Source: Chlorophyllum brunneum
Taxonomy: Eukaryota; Basidiomycota; Agaricomycetes; Agaricales; Agaricaceae
Assembly (NCBI GenBank): GCA_963576785.1
Contig: OY756139.1
Span: 3,844,001-3,908,000 of the forward strand
Direction of reading: 5' to 3'
DNA: 64,000 nt
The notes beneath the pieces are model-generated. The model worked only from the letters and a program-made list of their open reading frames with translations, ran no database searches and had not been told where the DNA came from. Shown here piece after piece: positions 42,776 to 52,579 of the stretch (the stretch's first letter is position 1; each line of letters starts with the position of its first letter). The translations under genes and the position numbers were made by a program.

Positions 42776-45175
42776 GATACTGGAGTATATCACAATTGCT
42801 GTCCAAAGACTGGCTTGATCATGATTGCCCTTGTCTATGTTGATGATGTTGTTTTCATGGGCAAGAAGTGCCCCTTCTATTACCAAATAAAGAAAAACTT
42901 CATGGAACAATAGGAATGTTATAACCTTGGAGAAACTACCAAGTTTCTCAGCATAACTATCTCATAGGACCAGAAGAACAAACAGATCTATGTTGATCAG
43001 ATTTCATATCTTGATAAGGTCCTTGCCAAATTTGGTGTTGCCACAAGGCCAACTCAAATGTCTCTTCCAGCAGGATGTGCCTTCCTGCCCTACAAGAGTA
43101 CTGTTGACCCTGAGTTCTGCCAGAAGTACCAATAACTTGTTGGATCCTTGATGTATCTCATGATTGGCTCATGATCTGATATTGCTTATGCTGTTGTGAA
43201 ACTCAGTTAGCAGATGGCTAGTCCATCTTTTTTTTTTTTTTTTAAATCAATAACTTATATAGCGGTGCTTGAATGCAGTCCACGTGTACATACATACAAA
43301 GGCAGAATGTACAGAATGTTCAGAGAAGGGAAAGTAAACTATAAGTAAACTAACCCCACGAGACTTGATGCCGTCTAGCACTTACACTAGAGAGATGTTT
43401 GGTACCTAAGTTGATCAGTGAGGAAAAGAAAAGCTCGACTAAGGGACCCCTTGTGGACTAATGCCCTTACCACCCGAAGGCGGTGTCGCAGTATCAACTT
43501 AAGCAGGTACACTTGGCTTCTCTCCAAGACCCACCGACAGAGGATTTAGACCTCTCCAGCCAGGCCGCACATTCTCTGCACAGTTCACCATGGCCCACCA
43601 GTGGTTCCAGGATTCTACCCCCAGCTGGCTTCCTGTACCCCAGCACCCACTTCACTATGCCCATAGGGCACGGATCCGCGTGTTAATGGTGTCTGGGGTC
43701 TCTGTCTTGTAGGGGCTGCTACCAGGGAGGTGATCATGCCTTGCTTACAAAGCAAATCCACAGAATGCCATGTGGCACCCATGTGGAATAGCGCCCTGGA
43801 GTTTGAGTGATCCCTACTAATGTCCAGCGTGGCATGAGGGGGTTGTCTACAGATCCACACCCTTGCAATGCAACTGGAGGGGGGTAGCCTGTTCTTGCGG
43901 TTGGCTTGTTTTTTCCCCAAACCCCATCTTATTGACTCCTATCCTTTTGGACCCTCTCGGGCTCAGTTGGGCAGTTTTTCTCAACACACCCCCAGCCGGG
44001 GAACAGGGTGGAATGAAGCCTCTCCCATAGTTCCCATGTTGGAGTAAATACCTAGTTAGACTAGACTTGTACCGCAGCTCAGTCAAATAGACCAACACTA
44101 GTCCCACCATTGGGGAACTACAACACCATTTTGGGAGCGCGCTGGGTCCCTCCACTACTAGAGGAACCCTCAAGGTGAACGGGCAGAAGGTGACCGGCAT
44201 GCCCAGTCTTTGAGCCCCTTTGCCAAAGGGGCACCCCCTGCCATCCTATATGACCCGGTATCAACTCTTGTCTAGAGAAAGTGAAAGGCATACCCCCTCA
44301 TTAAGGCCCTTTGCCAAGGGACCACTCCCCCTACTCGAACTAAATCTCGCCTACCATATAACAGATCCCAACCTCTGTTCGTGTATCCAAGAGCGAGTGA
44401 GTATGTAGGGGCCAGCATACCCAGCCTTTAACCTCCTTTGCCAAGGGAGTACTACATATCACCCTGTGTATAAGACAGTGCCAGGACTTAACATCCAGCA
44501 AAAACAGGCCAGAAGCCTCCTACTAGAGAACCATCCCAATTAGGAAGGTAGTGGTAAGAGGTCAAGAAGGGATGGATGGCTAGTCCATCAGAGGAGCATT
44601 ACAAGCACAGTTTATACTTGTGCTGCTACCTTCTGAGTACAAGATGCTATCACCTAGTCTTTAATGGGCAATCTAAGAAGTCTATTCAAGACTTCTCTGA
44701 TTCTGACTTCACAGGATGTCTTGCTATATATAAGTCTACTTTTGGCAACCTAGTCTTGTTTGCCAGTGGACCAGTTTCCTGGTTGAGTCACCAACAAGCT
44801 ACCACAGCACTGTCTACAACAGAAGCTGAATATGTTGCCATGTGCAAGATATCTTGTCAACTGATTTGGATCCACTAGCTACTTACTAGGTGAGATTGGT
44901 TTCAAACAACCTGCTTCACATCTTATGTGTGACAATTTGGGTTTGACTTTCTGGCCTTCTAACCCAGTCATTGAACATTGATCCAAACATGTCATGATTT
45001 ACTGGCATTTCATCTATGAACTCATTGAGACAGGTAGTATCAAATTATTTTATGTTGAGTCTGAAAAGAATCCTGCTGACATCTGCACAAAAAGTCTGAA
45101 TACTGTTAAATGCCAATAATATCACAACTATTTACCTATTCAGTTCAGTGATTGATTCATATCACACTTTGAGTT
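42776..45175 (+). pseudogene. copia pol, part 2: RT C-terminal half and RNase H (split)
   Basis: After LINE-A the RT continues with DTGVYHNCCPKTGLIMI, then the catalytic box ALVYVDDVVFMGKK (near 42835) and KNFMEQ, then a stop. KVLAKFGVATRPTQMSLP and LVGSLMYLMIGS follow, then SQQMASPS, where the hybrid element 43228-44574 interrupts. RNase H resumes at 44590: FSDSDFTGCLAIYKSTFG, ASGPVSWLSHQQATTALS, TTEAEYVAMCK (near 44825) and FYVESEKNPADICTKSL (near 45070), the standard copia ending. Multiple TGA/TAG/TAA stops are present. The polypurine tract GGAGGAG precedes the 3' LTR. Confidence 0.9.
43228..44574 (-). mobile_element. Hybrid non-autonomous element sharing both LINE ends
   Basis: This 1347-base insertion has a perfect 15-base target duplication (GATGGCTAGTCCATC at 43213-43227 and 44575-44589) and the tail complement (poly-T) at 43228. 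Its last ~205 bases (43228-43432) match the LINE 3' end, and its first bases (CATCCCTTCTTGAC, 44574-44561) match the LINE 5' end minus one T. The ~1.1 kb between has no LINE homology and no credible ORF. It contains a motif near 44219, 44311 and 44436 (CTTTGCCAARGG within a longer degenerate repeat). It behaves like a SINE-like or deletion-replacement parasite mobilised by the LINE enzymes. No tRNA-type promoter boxes were recognised. Confidence 0.85.
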
Positions 45176-45186
45176 AGGAGGAGTAT

Positions 45187-45622
45187 TGTCATTTGTATTT
45201 TCTAAGCTACATTACATGTGACTAACTCTTCAGTATATTATTCACCTAATATTTGTCATCAAGGCTGTGCCTTCTGACTCATATTATGCACCTCTTACTC
45301 ATGTATTTCATGAGCTGACTGATTGCTGTTGCTCCAATTATGCTACTGGATACCGCTAATGATATTGCAGTGTTTCAAGGGACTCTGTAGTCATTACTGA
45401 CTCATTATGCATAGTTATTACTTGTAGGTCTTAGAGTTTGCTACCCAGACACTTAGTATATAAAGCAGCATGTATTTCCCTTATGTTTCCTTAGATAATC
45501 TACTCAATTATTCTATCTCACTCTACTTGACTCACAGCAACTTTCTTAGTAACTTTACTGTCTACTAACTACGTTATCAGTAAGTTAGGTTGTCTGTCAC
45601 TGTGTATTACTGTGCTGGAAAA
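45187..45622 (+). repeat. copia 3' LTR
   Basis: The 436 bases start TGTCAT and end AAAACA, the partner of 5275-5711. A purine-rich tract (GTTAGGAGGAGTAT) precedes it. It abuts a truncated gypsy LTR at 45623-45627. Confidence 0.9.
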
Positions 45623-45626
45623 CAGT

Positions 45627-47028
45627 GTTTGGATAAAGACAAGAAAGTAGATAAAAGAGGAAGGGATGATACAATTGGTAAAGTGTAGGAAATATATCAA
45701 GTGTTACTACACTTTATATACTAGTTGTTATGGATTCAGCTACTAAGGACAATCAAAGAGGATGTGACCTCTAGGGTATGGCCTTAATACCTATCTCAGC
45801 CAAGTAACCAGATAAGCAAACATTATCAAACTGTTGTTACTTAACCAAGAAATGGGAATTCCATTTATCTTATAGCTCTGAGTGATAAGGGCAAGTAGAG
45901 AATAAGCAGTTAAGCAATCTTCTATTGATTGACAGCAACTGTCAATGGAAACTCTTCTTGGGCAATCAAAAAGGCTATCCCTGTAGAAGATCAAAGCTTA
46001 AGCTTTGACTTCCTAATACAGTCAGTTATTTATACTAACTACTTCTTTTCTATAAATACTATGAAGTATAGATAATGAGACTGAAACAAGTTTCACAATG
46101 TGAAACTGATAGATATAAAACTCAAGACAAAACACTACTAAAGATAGACATGAAGCTGATAAAGGTGAAACAACTAAATATAGAGCAAAGTGAAACTGAT
46201 GAAGGTGAAATGGATGAGTGCTTACTTATTCTTAGAGATCTTGGATAACAATAATAGAGATTCATTGAAACAGCTGCAGTCACAAGATGTACAGGACGAG
46301 GTGGTAGAGAGTGATGATGATGACAATGGTGATGGAAGAACTGCATCCATAGGATGATCAGAGTCAGATGAGTTGATGCAATTGGTTTTTTAGGGGGGTA
46401 GGACTTGGGCAACTCAACAAAGGCTCAAGTAGATCACAATAGCAGATGGGGAGAGTCGTCACTGTTACTACTGGGTACAGCAGGTTCATCATCTGGTGAT
46501 AAGTCCCTAGGTTGCATCTCTATACAATAGATTCCATCGGTGACTTGTTGGTGAATGAGTGCTTCGAGTGCTGGACCACAAGTGTACATGTAGGGGTAGA
46601 TGTACTGCATAGTTTCTTTGGTAGTAGGTCATGCTTTCCAACCATTATTCCAAGCACTGTAGAGGTTGTTCTTGATGGTGCATAAGTAGAGTCCATTGGT
46701 ATTGCATACATGTAAGTATGGTACATATTTCCAAGCTAGTCAATGTAGAGAGTTGATGATAGTATCATTGGATTGTGGTGGTGGGACAAGTAGTATTGCT
46801 TCTGGGAACTTGTTGTAACCTCTGATGTAGGTTTGAGGTTCAGTTATAACACTAGTGGTGAGTACTAAGAATAAGGGAGCAAGGTAAAGGAGTCATAGGT
46901 ACAAGTCATAGAGAGTACAGCATTTAGGGATGAAACAGGAGGCAGAAACAAAGATATAGTGAAGTAGACTGTACATAATGTATTGGGCATAAGATTGGAA
47001 TGTAATCAACTAAAGATAGTTCATAACA
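45627..47028 (-). repeat. Gypsy-family solo LTR, truncated and interrupted
   Basis: An LTR of the gypsy-1/2/3 family in minus orientation runs from 47028 (TGTTATGAAC complement) to about 45627, lacking its last ~35 bases. It is interrupted at 45726-46851 by another LTR. No gag or pol lies next to it. Its missing end coincides with the copia 3' LTR boundary. Confidence 0.85.
45726..46851. mobile_element. 1126-base solo LTR of another LTR retrotransposon family
   Basis: This insertion has termini TGTTAT...ATAACA (6-base perfect inverted ends) and a 5-base target duplication CTAGT (45721-45725 and 46852-46856). Removing it restores the gypsy LTR sequence TATACTAGTGGTGAG seen in other copies. 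It contains no retrotransposon coding domain, only a TATAAATA box near 46051 and GAAACTGAT/AAGGTGAAA repeats near 46080-46215. It is best read as a solo LTR left by recombination. A small non-autonomous LTR element is the alternative. Confidence 0.82.
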
Positions 47029-47343
47029 TACACCACCATCTCCTGGATCTTAGCCTAGATCATCTGAGTCCTCCACATCTCCTGGATTTCCAACTTGATC
47101 ATCCAAGTCCTCAATATTTCCAGATGAAGATTGAAAGCTTGAAGAGAGATATTCATTATGGTTTTAGATCTCCTGATTTTGTACTAGTATTCATGTCTTG
47201 GGGCTCAAGCAGAGAAGAGATGCTTTGTGAGATTGCAAGCATAAAAAGGAATTTCACCTCACTTTAATACATATGAGCCTATAGGAAAATCTTGAAGTGA
47301 ACCTTCTTGAAATGAGTTGCTTTCCAAATGAATGTGGTGGTAA
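47029..47343. other. Unassigned sequence left of the Dap1 relic
   Basis: This AT-rich sequence contains a short repeat of CATCTCCTGGATYTY and similar words near 47038-47120. No recognisable domain or transposon end was found. It may hold decayed 5' exons of the Dap1-like gene. Confidence 0.4.
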
Positions 47344-47971
47344 CAAGGTCCATTATGGCAGGATATTGAATGGAAAATACTAAGGCATGTTCTTGATATA
47401 CTTGCAATCACTGCTATCTTCTTGGCTCATTGTTACTATCCATATATATGGATATCTTCAGTACCCAGAGGGAACTCAACAAAACCTGTACAATCTGTAA
47501 TGCAGCCACCAAGGGATGATCTTGCCACTCCCAAAGATGACTTGCTTACTGCAGAGAAACTTAAACAGTTCAACAGAAGCAACACACTCAAACTAATCTA
47601 TGTTATGATAAAGGGTGAGCATATCCTCTTAAACCTGAATGATGTGCTGCTGAATGTACTTTTGTCCTTACATAGGAGACATTTTTGATGTCACTCATAA
47701 AATAGACACATATGGGAAGGGAAAGTCATATAACATCTTTGCAGGAAAGGATGGTTTGTGTGGATTTGGCATGTGTAGTTTGAAACCAGAGGATGCAGTT
47801 GCAGATTATAGTATGTTAGCAAGAAGCAATGGAAGGTTTTGGATGATTAGCATTTGTTTTTTATGTACATCTTCATTTTGTCATCTCTACCTGGTTTTTT
47901 TAATTAATCTTGTTTGCAGTAAACACTACAATATTGTGGAATGTGTGACTGGTCCAAAATTTAACACATAG
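47344..47971 (+). pseudogene. Dap1/PGRMC-type cytochrome b5-fold heme protein, pseudogene
   Basis: This is a relic of a membrane-anchored heme-binding protein of the Dap1/MAPR family (cytochrome b5-like fold, partner of sterol-synthesis P450s in fungi). A hydrophobic N-terminal anchor (VLDILAITAIFLAHCYYPYI) precedes PKDDLLTAEKLKQFN and IYVMIKG. A 61-base GT-AG intron (47615-47675) follows, then DIFDVTHKIDTYGKGKSYN, IFAGKDGLCGFGMCSLKPED and AVADYSMLA, and after a second intron HYNIVECV. Near 47835-47858 a frameshift is needed to read WKVLDD, and the following conserved Trp is TAG. No start ATG is in frame with the anchor, so it is not expected to be functional. Identification is firm; the 5' end is uncertain. 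Confidence 0.83.
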
Positions 47972-48232
47972 TATAATAGATCTGTCTCTTGGATAACATA
48001 TTATCTAATGTGCATTCACTTCAGCACAACAGATTACATCCTCAGGAAGTGCTTTCTAGCCACTAGGATATTGTTCAAAATTGGTGATTTCCATGAGATT
48101 ACAACAAACTCAGTCCAGCCTACTGAGGTTTTATTCTGACAGGGCCCTGTAATATTCATCAAAACTATCCATTAATTAGCAAAGGTCATTTCAATTGATA
48201 CCTGATGACCAAAATACATACCAGATAGTCAC
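47972..48232. other. Unassigned AT-rich spacer
   Basis: These are 261 bases between the Dap1 relic and gypsy-3. I see no gene, repeat or target duplication in it. Confidence 0.4.
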
Positions 48233-48527
48233 TGTTACAACCTTAGTCTAGGACTCAGGTTGCAAGTCTTTGGATAAAGACAAGGAAGTAGAGAAAAGAG
48301 AAAGGGATGATATGATTGGTAAAGTATAAGGAATACATCAAGTATTACTACACTTTATATACTAGTGGTGAGTGCTAATAATAAAGGAACAGAGTAAGGG
48401 AGTCATAGGGAATAAGTAGAACAAGTCAGTAAGAGTACAGCCATAAGGGATGAAACAAGGAATGAAACAGATACATAGGAATGATGAGTACAACAGGCAC
48501 ATGATAGGAATGTACTGTCTATCAACA
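48233..48527 (-). repeat. gypsy-3 3' LTR
   Basis: The LTR ends GTAACA (complement at 48233). Its beginning lacks ten internal bases after TGTT, compared with other copies. A polypurine tract (AAAAAGGGAGGTAT complement) adjoins at 48528-48541. Confidence 0.87.
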
Positions 48528-48539
48528 ATACCTCCCTTT

Positions 48540-49490
48540 TTATGTTCATGACCCCATGAAGTGTCATGGTCTACTTGTCATCTTGTTCTTTGTGTAAGGC
48601 GTTAATGAGTTGACATTTAGTAGGGCCAATCATCGGAGTTCCTGACTTGTGTTGACATCTGATCCAGAAGGGGGTGTGGTCTTGTTCTCCCCTAAAGAGG
48701 GCTATGGTGTATCCTCAGAATGTAGCAGTGTTGTTAGTCTCAGCAACAACAAGGTTGTGAACTATCTCCTCCCAGTGTTTTCTTCAAATTGTTCTCCATC
48801 CTTGAGTGTGAGATAAGATGGTGGTGGATTAAATATTGTTGGTTTGGATAGTGGATCCATGTTGGGTAGTTGTATAAGGAGGTGATTGACTTTGTCTTGC
48901 ATATCTGGTTCCATTAGATGGTCTGGGACAGATTTGTCAATTTCCTCCATTCCTTCATCTAACCATTCCTGTTTGTTATCTTTGTGGTAGGGCAGTTTGT
49001 TGGGTAAGGTAGTGGGGATGTATGAGTCTAGATCCATTAGTTTTTGGGCGAGTCTGTAGGTAGGGTTGTTGCTAGAATTGGTGAGGTGATTGAGTCTTTC
49101 ACCTGTCATGATTAAGGTACTTTGGATACATCGCTTTGCATCAGAGTATACCAATACATTGAGATTGGTGGCTGTTTTGTCCAATAATTCCTTCATGAGT
49201 TCATGTTTTCCAGTTGACATGGTGGCTGGGAGGGCTCTGGTAGTGGTGACAAGTAGGATACGGCTCAGGGCTTTGGCTTGGATTTGGAGGTTGTTGATGG
49301 CATGGACAATGTATGTAAGTCCTTTGGTTGTGGCAGTATAGTGTTCAATCTGGTCTTTGGTGGATTGGGTATCAAGGAGATTGTTGAGCTCTTGTTCGAA
49401 CTCTGTGTTGTTGGCTGGGAAGGGGGTGGGTTTGCATTCGGCATGCATGGTGTGTTGTGGAGGTAATTGGCAAAGTATAGGGTGCAGTGG
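48540..49490 (-). pseudogene. gypsy-3 ORF3 homologue
   Basis: This is the diverged copy of the gypsy-1 ORF3. The start Met is lost (LTLYPLHPILCQLPPQHTMH); the next ATG at 49448 could serve. Most of the protein remains open (PANNTEFEQELNNLLD, STGKHELMKELLDKTATNL, DHLMEPDMQDKVNHLLIQL), then a one-base deletion near 48776 (FEEN-TGRR) shifts the frame. Changes relative to gypsy-1 are dominated by G-to-A and C-to-T. Its recognisable length supports the ORF as a genuine part of this family. Confidence 0.78.
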
Positions 49491-49561
49491 ATATAGTGTG
49501 AGGTGTATTGGGTGTAATAATCTCTTGTAATACAAGGTTTGTTGTTCATAATTGTCACTTT

Positions 49562-52500
49562 TTACCCCCCCTTTTTATAGGTTTTGTCCTCGAAATCTTG
49601 TCTAAAAATTCTTAAACTGCCTCCTTAGCATTTTCCAGTTCTGACTCATCCTCCCATATGTCTTTCTTGGAGGTATAGCCTTTCCAGTGTACTAGGAATT
49701 GATTTCACCATCCTCTTGTGTAGTGTCCTCGGATCCCTTCTACTTTGTATTGTTCTTCATCATTGATGATCTCAGGTATTGGTGGTGGTAGGGTGTGCTG
49801 GCTGTCAAACTCAGGTTTCTGATAGGGGGAGAGGAGTCTGCTGTTAAACACATCATGTATTGCCCATGTTTCAGGTAATTCTAGTTGGTAACTTGTTTTG
49901 CCTATTTTTGCTTTTATTTGGAACGATCCATAGTGTTTGTGATCCAGCTTCTTGGTTGGTCTTGTTGTCCTGATGTTGCTTGCTTTGGGCCATACTTGTT
50001 TTTCTGGAATATACTCATGTTCTGGTTTGGTGCTGTTACATTTCTCCATTTGCATTTGGCTGTGTTGTAGCATCTTCATTGCCTCTTGTCACATATTTTG
50101 TAACTCCTGTATTTGTTCCGTGATTGCAGGTGCTTTGGTAATGTTCATTATATCTCCTTTCCAGGGGTGTTATCCATAAACTATTTCGAATGGTGAATAT
50201 CCAGTAGCAGTATGGATTTTGTCATTGTATTGGAATTCTGCTATGGCTAACCATTTTTTCCAGTTGTTTTGCACATGGTTTATTATATTTCTGAGGTATG
50301 TCTTGACCTCCTGGTTGATGTGCTCTGTTTGACTATTGGTTTGTGGGTGGTATGCTGTGGATAAGTTTCATTGGGTACCGGTTGCTTGACATAGTTCTGT
50401 CATGAATTTTGATGCAAATTGTGGACCTCTGTCACTGATGATTCTGTGGGGTATCCCATGTGTTCTCCATATATCATCTTGGTAGATATCTCCTAGCTTC
50501 TTGGATGTTAAGGTTGTGTTAACTGCATGTAGTCTGATCATTTTGCTAAAACAATTAACTATGACAAGTATTGCATCATATCCCTCTGACTCTGGTAATG
50601 GTCCTATCATGTCAATTGATATTTCTTCCCAAGGTTCTGCTGGTGTCAGTAGTGGGTGAAGATGTGTTGTTAGTCTTGTTCAGAGTATTTTGTTTCGTTG
50701 GCATGCCTCATACCCTCTGATGTATCATTTGATGTTATTGCACATTTGAGGCCACCAATAACTCCATTTAAGGAGTTTGATCATTTGCTATTGTCCTAGG
50801 TATCCTACATCTGTCTCATCATGGTGTTGTTGAAGTATTTTTTGTCATATTTGGTTGTTGGGTGGGATGTATATTCTCCCTTCGAACATTGGTACTCCAT
50901 CTGTTTTCCATATCTCCTCTGGTTGTTTCTCCTTTTCCTTCAGCCACTGTGTTTCCTTTTTGTTTCCTTTTGTAGTCGGTGTTTCAGATCTTCTTCTCCT
51001 GAGACTTTCCAAATTTGTCAGATCACAGTAATTGTGTTGTTCTCGAATAAGTGGTCTGGTAGTAAGATGATATTGGTGTTGTCTTGTATGGTGTCAGTTT
51101 TTGTTAATCTCAATAAAACATTGGCTTTCATGTTGGTCTTTCCGGAAATGTGTTTCAGTATATAATGGTATTCTTGTAGCTCTATCTGCCACCTCACTTG
51201 TCATCCTGTGAGTTGTTGTGGTTTTTGGAAGTATTCCAGGTTTTTGTGATTGGTCCAGATTTCAAATGGTTCATCAGCATTGAGTAGGTATTGTCTCCAG
51301 GTTTTGATTGCTTCTTGGATGGCTAGTAGTTCTTTGTCATAGATCTGATAGTTTCATTTTGCTGGTATCATCATTCTTGAGTAGAATGCAATTAGGTGCC
51401 AGTGTTCTTCCTGTTTCTGTGATAGTACCACCCCTACTCCATATCCTGATGCATCCACTTCTACTCTGTATTGTCTCTTGTCTTGTGGCATTGCTAGTAC
51501 TGGCTCGCTTGTGACCTTTTCCTTGATTTTTTCGAAGGCTTGTTGCTGTCATTCTGTCCATACCCATTGTGTGTTCTTTTTCTTCAACTCATATAATGGG
51601 GCTACTATGTTGCTGAAGTCATGTATGAATTGTCAGTAGAAGTTTGTGAATCCTGGGAATTTCTTGATGTCTTTCAGGGATTTGGGTGTTGGCCATTCTT
51701 TCACCACTTTCACCTTCTCCTCTATTTTAATGCTGCCTTGTCCAACCACAAATCCTAATATTGGTATCTCTTTTGCATCGAACAAGCACTTTGATCTTTT
51801 GAAATACAGTTGGTGTTTTGCTGCAATGTCAACAAATTTTTTTGTCCTGTCTTCAAGTTCCTGTTGTGTGGTTCTAGGGATGACAAAGTCATCCATGTAG
51901 TTGACAACTGCTCCTTCATGTAGCATCTACTTGGAAGACCATATTCATCATCCTTTGGAATGTTGCTGGTAAGTCACTCATTCCAAAAAACATGACTGTT
52001 GGTTTGAATAGTCCATTGTTTGTTATGAACACTGCTTTCCATTCATTGCCTTCTCTGATCCAAATGTTGTTGTATCCCCAAATAATGTCAAGTTTGTTGA
52101 AAACTTTTGCATTCTTGAGTCTGTCAATAACTTCACTTATCAAAAAAAGTGGTGTTTTATCCTTAATCATGCATTCATTTAGTTTTTGGTAGTCTTGTAC
52201 TAGTTGCTTGGTTCCATCTTTCTTGGGTATGAAGAAGCATGGGGTCACATAAGGGGATTGTGATAGCCAAATTTGTCCTGAGGTGATATTCTCATTGAGA
52301 AATTTCTGTAGTTCTTGCTTTTCCATTATTGTCATCAGGTAGACTTTGGACTGTAATACTAGTGGTGCGCTTTCTGACAGGTTTATTTTGTGGTCCCATA
52401 TTGTGTGCTTGGGTAGTTTGTCGAACTTCTTCTTGTTGAACAGGTGCATGTATTGTTGTAGGTATGTCGGTAGGTCTTCTGGGTTGGTTTGGTCCATTTT

Positions 52501-52579
52501 CTTTTCCTCTATGTGTTTCTTGATCATGCATATTCTCTCGTTGAATTGTATGTTGTTGTGGTGTGTGGTGCAATCCTTT
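49562..52579 (-). pseudogene. gypsy-3 pol, RT to chromodomain part
   Basis: This is the part of gypsy-3 pol downstream of LINE-D. It reads LPTYLQQYMHLFNKKKFDKL, RT (KVFNKLDIIWGYNN, FFGMSDLPATFQRMM, NYMDDFVIPRTT near 51895), and RNase H in pieces (VEVDASGYGVG-like near 51450). Integrase follows (IGPLPESEGYDAILVIVNCF, IISDRGPQFASKF near 50420), then AIHDVFNSRLLSPYQKPEF and a chromodomain-like end near 49600-49740 (FLVHWK). Stops shared with gypsy-1 at arginine codons (NFY-stop-QF, TG-stop-QAR) and unique ones are present, plus frameshifts near 51930 and 51720. Confidence 0.9.

Larger units (their letters stand above)
5275..45622 (+). mobile_element. Ty1/copia LTR retrotransposon, heavily nested host element
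   Basis: This degenerate Ty1/copia element has gag, protease, integrase, RT and RNase H in copia order between LTRs 5275-5711 and 45187-45622. Its interior is interrupted at 9985-42760 by LINE-A and everything inside it, and at 43228-44574 by a hybrid element. Removing these leaves roughly 6.2 kb. The RT reads across the LINE insertion as GFKQCLS then DTGVYHNCC. Both inner insertions have 15-base target duplications. The outer flanks do not match: CTTGT precedes the 5' LTR in the NLR fragment, and GTGTT follows the 3' LTR in a gypsy LTR. The two ends may therefore not belong to one original insertion. Numerous stops and CpG poverty indicate an old copy. Confidence 0.9.

Noticed and set aside
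43483..44408. Short ORFs in the hybrid element (67-117 codons)
   Set aside because: They overlap on both strands with no recognisable domain, and codon content gives no support.
43433..44560. tRNA- or 5S-derived SINE promoter in the hybrid element core
   Set aside because: I looked for A-box and B-box (GGTTCRANNCC) patterns on both strands and found no convincing pair.
46122..46726. Short ORFs inside the 1126-base LTR
   Set aside because: They are low-complexity His/Ser/Pro frames without domain features; the insert has LTR termini and a target duplication.
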